The position numbers and the translations under genes were made by a program. 64,000 nucleotides of DNA, from NCBI GenBank assembly GCA_900539175.1, contig UQAW01000012.1:6173-70172 (forward strand), written 5' to 3'. The notes below the pieces were generated by a model that saw only the letters and a list, made by a program, of their open reading frames with translations, was not told where the DNA came from and did not search any database. Origin of the DNA: an uncultured Lachnospiraceae bacterium. GTDB taxonomy: Bacteria > Bacillota > Clostridia > Lachnospirales > Lachnospiraceae. This document shows, one piece after another, positions 34,201 through 42,652 of this stretch (its first letter is position 1; each line of letters begins with the position of its first letter).

Positions 34201-34205
34201 ACGAC

Positions 34206-35150
34206 ATGATCAGAATTTTTAAAACAATGGAGCACGGCATTACGCAACTGGATATGCCGGAAGAAGGATGCTGGATTGCATTGACGGATCCTACAGCTAC
34301 CGAACTTTTTGAGGTGGCACAGCGTTACGAAATAGAAGTAGATGATTTAAGAGCGCCTCTGGATGAGGAGGAACGTTCCCGTATTCAGATTGAAGATGAT
34401 TATACATTGATTTTGGTGGATATTCCCGTAATTGAGGAACGAAATGATAAAGACTGGTATGGAACGATTCCTATGGGTATCGTAGTCGGAAAGAAAGTTA
34501 TTATAACGGTCTGCCTGGAGGATACACCGATTTTAAATACTTTTATGGATGGACGTGTACGGAATTTCTACACTTATATGAAGACAAGGTTTATTCTGCA
34601 GATTCTGTACAAAAATGCCAGTATGTATCTGCATTATCTTCGTATCATAGATAAAAAGAGTGAGCAGGTGGAGACTCGTCTGCATAAGTCTCAGAGAAAT
34701 CAGGAACTCATTGAATTGCTGGAGTTGGAAAAGTCATTGGTGTATTTTACCACCTCTCTTCGTTCCAACGAGGTGGTTCTGGAAAAACTGATGAAAGTGG
34801 AGAATATTAAACATTATCCGGAAGATGAAGATCTTTTGGAAGATGTTATTATTGAGAATAAGCAGGCAATCGAGATGGCTAATATATACAGCGGAATTTT
34901 AAGCGGAACAATGGATGCCTTCGCATCGGTTATCTCTAACAATTTGAACATTGTAATGAAGGTACTTGCAATTGTCACAATTGTGATGTCAATTCCAACG
35001 ATTATTTATTCTGCGTATGGCATGAATGTGAACTCTGCGGGAATGCCTTTCGCCAATAGTCCTTATGGATTTGTAATTGTGATTGTATTTTCGGCAATCG
35101 TCAGTTTGATTGTCGCATGGATTTTCTCAAAAAAGAATATGTTTAAGTAA
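34206..35150 (+). CDS. CorA-family Mg2+/divalent cation transporter
   Basis: A 314-residue protein. A soluble N-terminal domain rich in acidic residues, a long helix (KKSEQVETRLHKSQRNQELIELLELEKSLVYF), then two C-terminal membrane helices with the selectivity motif YGMN between them (IPTIIYSAYGMNVNSAGMPF) and a final helix ending in SKKNMFK. CorA forms a pentameric channel for Mg2+, and some members move Co2+ or Ni2+. AAAGGAG precedes the ATG. A very strong promoter and a long leader control it. Confidence 0.93.
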   Translation: MIRIFKTMEHGITQLDMPEEGCWIALTDPTATELFEVAQRYEIEVDDLRAPLDEEERSRIQIEDDYTLILVDIPVIEERNDKDWYGTIPMGIVVGKKVIITVCLEDTPILNTFMDGRVRNFYTYMKTRFILQILYKNASMYLHYLRIIDKKSEQVETRLHKSQRNQELIELLELEKSLVYFTTSLRSNEVVLEKLMKVENIKHYPEDEDLLEDVIIENKQAIEMANIYSGILSGTMDAFASVISNNLNIVMKVLAIVTIVMSIPTIIYSAYGMNVNSAGMPFANSPYGFVIVIVFSAIVSLIVAWIFSKKNMFK

Positions 35151-35255
35151 TGACTTAGACAGGGTGGTATACTGGTACCGCGTTCGGAAAGACTGAAAGG
35201 TGTTGCCAAATGGTGTATCGGTTTGTGGTTAAATAAATTGAGGATGGATTATAAT

Positions 35256-36101
35256 ATGAAGTTTCTTAACAAAATGGAACGAAAGCTTGGAAGATATGCA
35301 ATTCCGAATTTGACCAAATATATTATTATCACATATATCATAGGGTATGCGTTGAATTTGATGCAGCGTGTATTTTCTTTTCCGATTCTGTATTTTCTGG
35401 AACTGGATCCTGCACTGATTCTGCATGGACAGATCTGGAGGCTGGTGAGCTGGGTTTTGATTCCACCGGGACAATTGAATATCTTCACTTTGATTATGCT
35501 GTTATGCTACTATCAACTGGGTACAGCACTTGAGCGTACCTGGGGTGCATTTCGCTACAATGTCTATATCTTTTTCGGACTGTTTATGACGATTGTCGGA
35601 TCCTTTATTCTTTATGCAGTGATGGGAAACGTATACTCCTTGCGGGGATATGGAGCCGCATTCAGCAGTTACTATGTAAGTTTGTCTATTTTTCTTGGAT
35701 TTGCATTAACCTATCCGGATATGCAGATGATGTTGTATTTTCTGATACCGATTAAGATAAAATATCTGGCGGTTCTGGATGCCGTGTATCTGGCGGCTGA
35801 CATGTATCGGGGCGATTGGGCAACCAGAGTGGTAATCTTAAGTTCCCTTGCCAATGTGATTGTATTCTTCCTGATGACCAGGAATTATCAGCGTGTTAAT
35901 CCTCAGGAGATTCATCGTAAACGCGAATTTCAAAAGGCTATGTCCAGGGGACAGGCTTCCAACATCAGCACCCATAAGTGTGCAATCTGCGGAAGAACGG
36001 AAAAAGATGATCCAACGCTGGAATTTCGTTTCTGTTCGAGATGTAATGGAAACTATGAGTATTGTCAGGAGCATCTGTTTACCCATGAACATGTCCGATA
36101 A
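35256..36101 (+). CDS. rhomboid-like membrane protein with C-terminal zinc-finger, no catalytic serine motif
   Basis: A 281-residue protein with about six hydrophobic helices in residues 15-200. HGQIWRLVSWVLIPPG resembles the L1-loop WRxxT region of rhomboids, and YQLGTALERTWG matches the loop before the third helix. The expected GxSG is replaced by GYGAAFSSYY, and no catalytic histidine is obvious in the last helix. The tail has CAICGR and FCSRCNGNYEYCQEHLFTHEH, a likely zinc site. It may be an inactive rhomboid-like scaffold. An upstream GAGGA makes the ATG at 35256 acceptable, with the one at 35244 as an alternative. Confidence 0.75.
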   Translation: MKFLNKMERKLGRYAIPNLTKYIIITYIIGYALNLMQRVFSFPILYFLELDPALILHGQIWRLVSWVLIPPGQLNIFTLIMLLCYYQLGTALERTWGAFRYNVYIFFGLFMTIVGSFILYAVMGNVYSLRGYGAAFSSYYVSLSIFLGFALTYPDMQMMLYFLIPIKIKYLAVLDAVYLAADMYRGDWATRVVILSSLANVIVFFLMTRNYQRVNPQEIHRKREFQKAMSRGQASNISTHKCAICGRTEKDDPTLEFRFCSRCNGNYEYCQEHLFTHEHVR

Positions 36102-36157
36102 TTGAGAGGCGTACAGGGGTTAGAACTGTCAGTTTAATAAGAAAGTGAGGCACATAT

Positions 36158-37594
36158 ATGAAAAGAACAAAGATTGTCTGTACCATGGGGCCCAATGTGG
36201 ATGACCGCCAGGTCCTGCGGAAGTTAATTGAGACAGGGATGGATGTTGCCCGATTTAACTTCTCCCATGGGGACTATGCGGAGCACAAGGCCCGGATGGA
36301 TATGCTGAAAGAACTGCGTAAGGAACTGAAAGTTCCGGTGGCCATTTTGCTGGATACCAAAGGTCCGGAGATTCGTACCGGTATTTTGGAAAATGGAGAG
36401 AAAGTAGAACTGAAAGAGGGACAAAAGTTTGTTCTTACGACCGAAGAGATTGTGGGAAATGCAGAGAAAGTATCCATTACCTATCCGGAACTGCCTCATG
36501 ATGTAAAAGTAGGGGACAAGATTCTGATCGATGACGGTCTGATTGAACTTCATATCGAGGATCTGAATGAAACAGAAATTATCTGTACCGTGGTAAACGG
36601 CGGAGAACTGGGACAGCGTAAAGGGGTCAATGTTCCCAATGTTTCAGTGAATTTGCCTGCCATTACGGATAAAGACAAGCAGGACATCTTATTTGGAATT
36701 GAACAGGATGTGGATTTTATTGCAGCGTCTTTTGTGCGGAAAGCAGAAGACGTGGTGGAAATTAAAGAGTTCCTGAACGCTCACGGAGGCGCTCATATTG
36801 ATGTGATTGCAAAGATTGAGAATGCGGAAGGCGTACAGAATATCGACCGTATTATTGACGTAACGGATGGAGTTATGGTGGCCCGCGGAGATCTGGGGGT
36901 AGAGATTCCTCCTTATGAGGTTCCTCATATCCAGAAAATAATTATTGAAAAATGCAATCACCGCTATCTGCCGGTTATCACTGCGACACAGATGTTGGAT
37001 TCCATGATAAGAAATCCGAGGCCGACCCGGGCAGAGGTAACAGATGTTGCAAATGCAATTTATGACGGAACGGATGCGATCATGCTTTCCGGGGAAACTG
37101 CCATGGGCAAACATCCGGTGGAAGCCGTTGAAATGATGGTTCAGATTGCACGTGAGACAGAGCAGTACCTGAAATTCCAGTCCTATCGGGATGTGGAGGG
37201 AGCAAAAGGAAATGCAAGTGTATCCAGTGCAGTAGGTTTTGCTGCTGTAGATATGGTGGAACATATCGGAGCTTCCTGTATTGTGACTCCGACGATGTCG
37301 GGACAGACTGCCCGTATGATTTCCAATCTGCGTCCGAGTGTTCCGATTTATGCGGTCACGCCTCATGAGTGGGCCAGAAGAAGGATGCAGTTATACTGGG
37401 GAGTCAAACCGGTGGTGGGATATGAAGAAGATTCGACGGAGAATATTATTTCTCATGCCATGTATATGGTGCTGAGAGAAGGCTTTGTAAAGAAAGGCGA
37501 GATGGTAATCTTTACTGCCGGAGATCCTGCAACCAACGAAGTGCGCGGAGAAGGCAATATGACCAATATGCTTCATATTATACAGGCAAAATGA
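36158..37594 (+). CDS. pyk: pyruvate kinase
   Basis: A 478-residue enzyme without the extra C-terminal PEP-utilizing domain found in some Firmicutes enzymes. KRTKIVCTMGPNVDD, ARFNFSHGDY, LLDTKGPEIRTG, IAKIENAEGVQNIDRII, MVARGDLGVEIP, VITATQMLDSM and GETAMGKHPVEAV are all present. It makes pyruvate and ATP from PEP. AGTGAGG precedes the ATG. The decarboxylase gene follows after 24 bases. Confidence 0.97.
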   Translation: MKRTKIVCTMGPNVDDRQVLRKLIETGMDVARFNFSHGDYAEHKARMDMLKELRKELKVPVAILLDTKGPEIRTGILENGEKVELKEGQKFVLTTEEIVGNAEKVSITYPELPHDVKVGDKILIDDGLIELHIEDLNETEIICTVVNGGELGQRKGVNVPNVSVNLPAITDKDKQDILFGIEQDVDFIAASFVRKAEDVVEIKEFLNAHGGAHIDVIAKIENAEGVQNIDRIIDVTDGVMVARGDLGVEIPPYEVPHIQKIIIEKCNHRYLPVITATQMLDSMIRNPRPTRAEVTDVANAIYDGTDAIMLSGETAMGKHPVEAVEMMVQIARETEQYLKFQSYRDVEGAKGNASVSSAVGFAAVDMVEHIGASCIVTPTMSGQTARMISNLRPSVPIYAVTPHEWARRRMQLYWGVKPVVGYEEDSTENIISHAMYMVLREGFVKKGEMVIFTAGDPATNEVRGEGNMTNMLHIIQAK

Positions 37595-37618
37595 TGAAAT
37601 ACCAGAGGAGAGAAGACG

Positions 37619-38896
37619 ATGAAAAAACCATTTGTGACAAAAGAAAAGTTAGAGGAGATTACAGCTTCTGTACCAACACCCTTCCATCTTTACGATGAAA
37701 AGGGAATCCGTGAGAATGCAAAGGCTGTGAAGGAGGCATTTGCCTGGAATCCGGGATTCCGGGAATATTTTGCCGTGAAGGCAACCCCCAATCCTACTTT
37801 GATTAAGATACTCGGTGAGTATGGCTGCGGCTGCGACTGCTCTTCCATGACAGAGCTGATGCTGTCAGAAGCTATGGGATTTACCGGAGATAAGATTATG
37901 TTTTCTTCCAATGTAACTCCGGCACAGGAATATGCCTATGCAGAGAAAATCGGCGGAATTATCAATCTGGATGATTTTACCCACATTGATTTTCTGGAAG
38001 AAACACTGGGTTATATCCCAAAGACCATAAGCTGCCGTTACAATCCGGGCGGACTGTTTAAGATCAGCAACGATATCATGGACAATCCCGGGGATTCCAA
38101 GTATGGTATGACTACGGAACAGTTGTTTGAGTCATTTAAGATTCTGAAGTCTAAGGGTGCGGAAGAGTTTGGTATCCATGCATTCCTTGCATCGAACACG
38201 GTGACCAATGAATATTATCCGATGCTGGCAAAAGTGCTGTTCGAACTGGCAGTAAAATTACAGAAAGAAACCGGATGCCATATTAAGTTTATTAATCTTT
38301 CCGGCGGTGTGGGAATTCCGTATACACCGGATGCAGAGCCAAACGATATCCGTGTGATCGGAGAAGGCGTTCATAAAGTGTATGATGAAGTCCTTGTTCC
38401 GGCAGGCATGGGTGACGTGGCGATTTACACAGAGATGGGACGTTTTATGATGGGGCCGTATGGCTGTCTGGTAACGAAAGCAATCCATCAGAAACATATC
38501 TATAAGGAGTATGTCGGCTGTGATGCCTGTGCAGTCAACCTGATGCGTCCGGCAATGTACGGGGCATACCACCATATCACTGTTATGGGAAAAGAAGATG
38601 CACCGTGTGACCATATGTATGATGTAACAGGGTCTCTGTGCGAGAACAATGATAAATTCGCAATTGACCGCATGCTTCCAAAGATTGATATGGGAGACTT
38701 GCTGGTCATTCATGATACAGGCGCTCATGGTTTCTCTATGGGATATAATTACAACGGAAAACTGAAATCTGCGGAAGTGCTTTTAAAAGAAGACGGTAGT
38801 TTTGAAGTGATCCGCCGGGCGGAGACACCAAAGGACTATTTTGCAACTTTGGACGGAACACCGGAATTTCAGAAGATGTTTCCGAACGAAAAGTAA
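37619..38896 (+). CDS. lysA: diaminopimelate decarboxylase-like PLP enzyme
   Basis: A 425-residue fold-type III decarboxylase. The PLP lysine is in EYFAVKATPNPTLIKIL; GCGCDCSSMTELMLSEAMG, NLSGGVGIPYTPD, EMGRFMMGPYGCLVTKAIHQK and the substrate-cysteine region CDACAVNLMRPAMYGAYHHI follow, with DTGAHGFSMGYNYNG near the end. This fits diaminopimelate decarboxylase, the last step of lysine synthesis; related amino-acid decarboxylases are less likely. AGAGGAGA precedes the ATG. It appears to be read with pyk. Confidence 0.85.
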   Translation: MKKPFVTKEKLEEITASVPTPFHLYDEKGIRENAKAVKEAFAWNPGFREYFAVKATPNPTLIKILGEYGCGCDCSSMTELMLSEAMGFTGDKIMFSSNVTPAQEYAYAEKIGGIINLDDFTHIDFLEETLGYIPKTISCRYNPGGLFKISNDIMDNPGDSKYGMTTEQLFESFKILKSKGAEEFGIHAFLASNTVTNEYYPMLAKVLFELAVKLQKETGCHIKFINLSGGVGIPYTPDAEPNDIRVIGEGVHKVYDEVLVPAGMGDVAIYTEMGRFMMGPYGCLVTKAIHQKHIYKEYVGCDACAVNLMRPAMYGAYHHITVMGKEDAPCDHMYDVTGSLCENNDKFAIDRMLPKIDMGDLLVIHDTGAHGFSMGYNYNGKLKSAEVLLKEDGSFEVIRRAETPKDYFATLDGTPEFQKMFPNEK

Positions 38897-38995
38897 TTTG
38901 GAATGATTGCAGAGATTGGGCGGAGCATCTCATTGAAAAGTATGAGACCCTGCCCAAAACTCAGCAAAAAAAATTCATAAAATATCAAAAAGTAC

Positions 38996-39024
38996 TTGAT
39001 TAAAATCAAAAGATATGGTAATAT
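38996..39024 (+). promoter_or_regulatory. promoter of tRNA-Leu
   Basis: TTGATT (38996-39001), a 17-base spacer and TAATAT (39019-39024), 34 bases before the mature tRNA. Confidence 0.65.
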
Positions 39025-39058
39025 AAATATCGGCTTGTTAAGGAAATAAGTTAGAAAC

Positions 39059-39141
39059 GCCGGCGTGTCGGAATGGCAGACGAGGCAGACTCAAAATCTG
39101 TTGTGGGCAACCACGTATGGGTTCAAGTCCCATCGCCGGCA
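39059..39141 (+). tRNA. tRNA-Leu (anticodon CAA)
   Basis: An 83-base class II tRNA. The acceptor arms GCCGGCG and CGCCGGC pair fully, the discriminator is A, and the anticodon stem GCAGA/TCTGT encloses the loop CTCAAAA with anticodon CAA (reads UUG). A long variable arm and the T-loop GTTCAAGTC follow. CCA is not encoded. Core genes lie on its left and accessory genes on its right, as at many island boundaries. Confidence 0.96.
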
Positions 39142-39150
39142 GTATGAAAG

Positions 39151-39182
39151 ACCTGTAGAGTATAGATTCTGCAGGTTTTTTT
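39151..39182 (+). terminator. terminator of tRNA-Leu
   Basis: ACCTGTAGA pairs with TCTGCAGGT (one G-U pair) around a short loop, followed by a seven-base T-run. Confidence 0.85.
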
Positions 39183-39329
39183 GTTGTACATTAGAAAATC
39201 AAGGGTAATGGTGTGGAAAGCCAGAAATGCGATTGTGGGATCATAACCTTATCAGGGGCTGTCAGAAAAGTAAAAGTTGGTAGAGAGGTCAGAACCGTAT
39301 GATAAATTTGGATGGAGGGGTGTGAATTT

Positions 39330-40118
39330 ATGAATATAGCAGATAAGAATATAGACGGAGGAAAAGCATTCGATTGGGGAAAAACTTCAGAAGACTATGC
39401 AAAGTTCCGTGATATTTATCCGCAGGAATTTTATGATAAAATTGTAAATCGTCAACTATGTATAAATGGTCAAAACGTTCTTGACGTAGGAACGGGAACT
39501 GGAGTGCTGCCGAGAAATATGTATCGTTATGGTGCCAGGTGGACAGGTACAGATATTTCGGTGAATCAGATTGAGCAGGCAAAAATTCTTTCAAGAGGTA
39601 TGGATATTGAGTATTCTCCATTAGCTACGGAAAATATAGATTTTCCGGATAATTCTTTCGATGTTATCACTGCATGTCAGTGCTTTTGGTATTTTGATCA
39701 TCAACAGATTCGTGATAAGTTTTTCCGCATGTTGAAACCAGGTGGACGTATTCTTGTATTATATATGGCCTGGCTGCCTTTTGAGGATGAAATTGCAGGG
39801 GAAAGCGAGAGACTTGTTCTGAAATACAGCCCTAAGTGGAGTGGTGCAGGAGAAACGATTCATCCAATAGATATCCCTGATTGCTACAAAGAAAAATTTG
39901 AACTCGTTTATCATGAGGAATATCCATTGGAGGTGCATTTTACTCGTGAGAGTTGGAATGGCAGAATGAAAGCCTGCCGGGGCATTGGTGCTTCTCTTAC
40001 GAAGCGGGAGATCGCTGCATGGGAACGGGAGCATAAAAAATTACTTGCCGAAATTGCTCCTGCTGAGTTTCACATTTTACATTATGGTGCAGTTGCCGAA
40101 TTAAAAGTGATAAAGTAA
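39330..40118 (+). CDS. class I SAM-dependent methyltransferase
   Basis: A 262-residue methyltransferase. VLDVGTGTGVLPRNMYRYG is the SAM-binding motif I, TGTDISVNQIEQAKIL motif post-I, and FDVITACQCFWYFD motif II. The substrate is unknown. GGAGGGG precedes the ATG at 39330, chosen over an in-frame ATG at 39312. It is the first gene after the tRNA. Confidence 0.87.
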   Translation: MNIADKNIDGGKAFDWGKTSEDYAKFRDIYPQEFYDKIVNRQLCINGQNVLDVGTGTGVLPRNMYRYGARWTGTDISVNQIEQAKILSRGMDIEYSPLATENIDFPDNSFDVITACQCFWYFDHQQIRDKFFRMLKPGGRILVLYMAWLPFEDEIAGESERLVLKYSPKWSGAGETIHPIDIPDCYKEKFELVYHEEYPLEVHFTRESWNGRMKACRGIGASLTKREIAAWEREHKKLLAEIAPAEFHILHYGAVAELKVIK

Positions 40119-40197
40119 TAATTTTCAGGCTGACGATATGAAATTTGAGCGTTTCCCTTTGTTTATAGTTCCTAAGTTGTCGAAGTGGAGGATAAAA

Positions 40198-40536
40198 TTG
40201 AGTACATATGTGATATCTGATATACATGGTAACTATGATGCTTATATGGAAATACTTAAGAAGATACATTTTTCCGATGAGGATATGTTGTATGTGTTGG
40301 GAGATATTCTTGACAGAGGTCCAAATCCGATCAAAGTTATCCTTGATTTAATGAAAAGGCATAATGTGGTTTGTCTGGCTGGAAATCATGAATACATGGC
40401 ACTGGAGTGTTTACAGTTCCTTCTGAAAGAGATTACGGATAAGAACCTGGAAGAATTGGATTCCCATATCGTTGGGAAGCTTCTGAACTGGCAGCAGAAT
40501 GGAGCCGCTGCGACTAATGTTATAAGTAGTCCGTAA
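40198..40536 (+). pseudogene. truncated metallophosphatase (Ser/Thr phosphatase type)
   Basis: About 112 residues from a TTG start: LSTYVISDIHGNYDAYMEIL, LGDILDRGPNPIKVI and LAGNHEYM are the three N-terminal metal motifs (DxH, GDxxDRG, GNHE). The frame stops at 40536, and the C-terminal half that carries the remaining metal histidines is missing; bacterial members are usually about twice as long. No continuation is visible in other frames before the next gene. It is probably a nonfunctional remnant. Confidence 0.75.
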
Positions 40537-40644
40537 GTCACCTCTCATTTCGTTGTAAAAAATGTGTTGAAACCTCTATTTAACGTTGCATATTTTGGAA
40601 TTATGTGCCATACTATATTTGTACTACAGAGTGGAGGTGTGCCC

Positions 40645-41970
40645 ATGTATCGAGTTGCAATAGAAAAGCTTTATAAATGGAAAGAGAGCAAACGCCGCAA
40701 ACCGTTGATTATCGAGGGTGCAAGACAGGTGGGAAAGACCTGGCTGATGAAAGAATTCGGCAGTAAGGCGTATAAAGACACCGTATATATTAATTTTGAT
40801 TCCAATTCCAGAATGGCAGAGTTGTTCGCTTCCGATCTGAATATCGACCGCCTGATTATGGGAATTGAGCTGTATCACGGCAGAAAAATCGATCCGGACA
40901 ACACGCTGTTGATTTTCGATGAAGTGCAGGAGGTACCGAGAGCATTGTCATCCCTTAAGTATTTCTATGAAAATGCGCCTCAGTATCATATTGTCTGCGC
41001 AGGGTCATTACTTGGTATTGCTTTGCACGGGGGTACATCGTTCCCCGTGGGCAAGGTGGATTTTCTGAGTCTTTATCCGCTGTCCTTCAAGGAGTTTTTA
41101 ACGGCGACTGCCGGCGAGCGTTTTGCCGGACTTCTTGATAAACAGGATTACCAAATGATTACTTCTTTTAAGCAGACTTATGTCGATGCGCTCAAGCAGT
41201 ATTATTTTGTGGGCGGTATGCCGGAAGCGGTGCAGAGCTTTGCTGAAGAAAAAGATTTTAACGAGGTTCGGGAAATCCAAAAACGCATATTGGCGGCTTA
41301 TGAACAGGATTTTTCCAAGCATGCTCCTATTGAAATTGTGCCGAAAATCCGTATGATATGGAACAGTATTCCCTCTCAGCTTGCTAAAGAGAACAAAAAA
41401 TTTATCTACGGTCTTGTACGCGAGGGCGCACGGGCAAAAGAATATGAAGCAGCGATTATGTGGCTTTGCGACTGTGGGCTTGTCCACAAGGTCAGCCGTG
41501 TGAATGCCGCTGGAATGCCGCTGAAAGCTTATGAGGATTTGAAGGCCTTTAAGTTATTTATCGTTGATGTAGGACTTCTCGGCTGTATGACTGGCTTGCG
41601 CCAGCGTATATTGCTTGACGGCAACGATTTATTTACCGAATTTAAGGGCGCACTAACCGGGCAGTATGTATGCCAACAGCTTAAAACCATTGACGATCTG
41701 GGCGTTTACTACTATACAAACGACCGTGGATCCTGCGAGGTGGATTTTATTATTGATACCGGTGAGCAGATCGTGCCTGTGGAGGTCAAGGCGGAGGTCA
41801 ATTTGAAAGCAAAGAGCCTGAAAACCTACCGTGAGAAATTCAATCCCGAAATTTCTGTCCGCACCTCGATGGCGGAGTATAAAAAAGAAGATTTGCTTGT
41901 CAATCTTCCGCTGTATGCAGTGGAAGAGATTTGCAGATGCACTTCGGAAGCAATCGAAGTGAGCAGATGA
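40645..41970 (+). CDS. AAA ATPase with DUF4143-type C-terminal domain
   Basis: A 441-residue protein. Walker A IEGARQVGKTWLMKEFG (about residues 23-39), Walker B NTLLIFDEVQEVPRAL, sensor region HIVCAGSLLGIAL, then a C-terminal DUF4143-like part ending in the nuclease-like GSCEVDFIIDTGEQIVPVEVKAE. These common accessory ATPases are of unclear function, often linked to mobile regions. GGAGGTG places the start at 40645. Confidence 0.88.
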   Translation: MYRVAIEKLYKWKESKRRKPLIIEGARQVGKTWLMKEFGSKAYKDTVYINFDSNSRMAELFASDLNIDRLIMGIELYHGRKIDPDNTLLIFDEVQEVPRALSSLKYFYENAPQYHIVCAGSLLGIALHGGTSFPVGKVDFLSLYPLSFKEFLTATAGERFAGLLDKQDYQMITSFKQTYVDALKQYYFVGGMPEAVQSFAEEKDFNEVREIQKRILAAYEQDFSKHAPIEIVPKIRMIWNSIPSQLAKENKKFIYGLVREGARAKEYEAAIMWLCDCGLVHKVSRVNAAGMPLKAYEDLKAFKLFIVDVGLLGCMTGLRQRILLDGNDLFTEFKGALTGQYVCQQLKTIDDLGVYYYTNDRGSCEVDFIIDTGEQIVPVEVKAEVNLKAKSLKTYREKFNPEISVRTSMAEYKKEDLLVNLPLYAVEEICRCTSEAIEVSR

Positions 41971-42183
41971 AAATTTTGCTTGAACATTCCGGTCTCTGCG
42001 CTGTTTCAGGAATTTTCTATGTCTTTGCGATTCCAGATACTGAAAGATATTTCGTATGCCACTTCTGAAGGGTATAAGTGCTTGTGTGGGAAAGACATAC
42101 ATCAGTAATAGCTATGGAGAAAAATCCCCGAGCGAGATATCTTTATAAGAATCATATATAGGTAAATGACATACTTAAGAGAG
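41971..42183 (+). other. gene-free stretch left of the recombinase cassette
   Basis: About 210 bases after the ATPase gene with no convincing frame or ribosome site. Together with the terminator, hairpin and left repeat listed separately, it fills the 682-base gap to the recombinase gene. Confidence 0.6.
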
Positions 42184-42214
42184 AACATCTGTCCGTGATG
42201 GCAGGTGTTTTTTT
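42184..42214 (+). terminator. intrinsic terminator downstream of the DUF4143-type ATPase
   Basis: ACATCTGTC pairs with GGCAGGTGT (two G-U pairs), followed by a seven-base T-run. It isolates the recombinase region from upstream plus-strand transcription. Confidence 0.75.
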
Positions 42215-42324
42215 GACTTAAATACAGCAAGTCTGTTTTAGCATTCTAATTAATGATCCATTTCTATAGCTGTTGTCAGCCACGGATTGTCAGATTTTCC
42301 TAATACCCCAAATAGAGCAGGAAA

Positions 42325-42364
42325 ATAGCGTATATTGTTATTTGAATCCAACAATATACGCTAT
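42325..42364 (-). terminator. hairpin just outside the left inverted repeat, minus-strand terminator
   Basis: Perfect 15-bp arms at 42325-42339 and 42350-42364 around a 10-base loop. Read on the minus strand the stem is followed by UUUUCC. A leftward transcript from the promoter at 42465-42493 would end here. Confidence 0.7.
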
Positions 42365-42401
42365 AATAAAAACAGAAAAGTACAACCAAACCGTTGATTA
42401 G

Positions 42402-42429
42402 TTTCGTAGAACTAATTATTTTGCGAAAG
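42402..42429. repeat. left 28-bp inverted repeat (recombination site)
   Basis: Exactly the reverse complement of 43828-43855. The site itself is quasi-palindromic: arms TTTCGTAGAAC and (reversed) TTTCGCAAAAT around a short centre, the form of a tyrosine-recombinase core site. Confidence 0.92.
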
Positions 42430-42464
42430 GGTGATGAGGTTTTTGTGTACAGTATTACCATGTA

Positions 42465-42493
42465 ATTATATCTCAAATTGTGTAACGAGTCAA
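42465..42493 (-). promoter_or_regulatory. outward-facing promoter inside the invertible segment
   Basis: On the minus strand: TTGACT (42493-42488), a 17-base spacer and TATAAT (42470-42465). It is 36 bases inside the left repeat and points out of the segment. After inversion it would lie beside the right repeat and point to the secretion genes. Confidence 0.88.
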
Positions 42494-42652
42494 TAAATTT
42501 GATCGAGAAACGGAGAATATTCCATCACTTTGTCGTTTTTTGGAATAGCTCTCCATCTATGCGTATCATAAGAATTGAATTATGAAAGTTACTATGCAGT
42601 CATTTATGGTCAAATTTATCGTCAGAGCAAAAGCGAAAGGAGCAAGAGGGCA

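Noticed and set aside
35160..35183. AGGGTGGTA...GGTACCGCG resembling the T-box antiterminator motif
   Set aside because: The conserved stretch is split by extra bases, no specifier stem or terminator is seen, and the downstream gene is not an amino-acid or tRNA synthetase gene.
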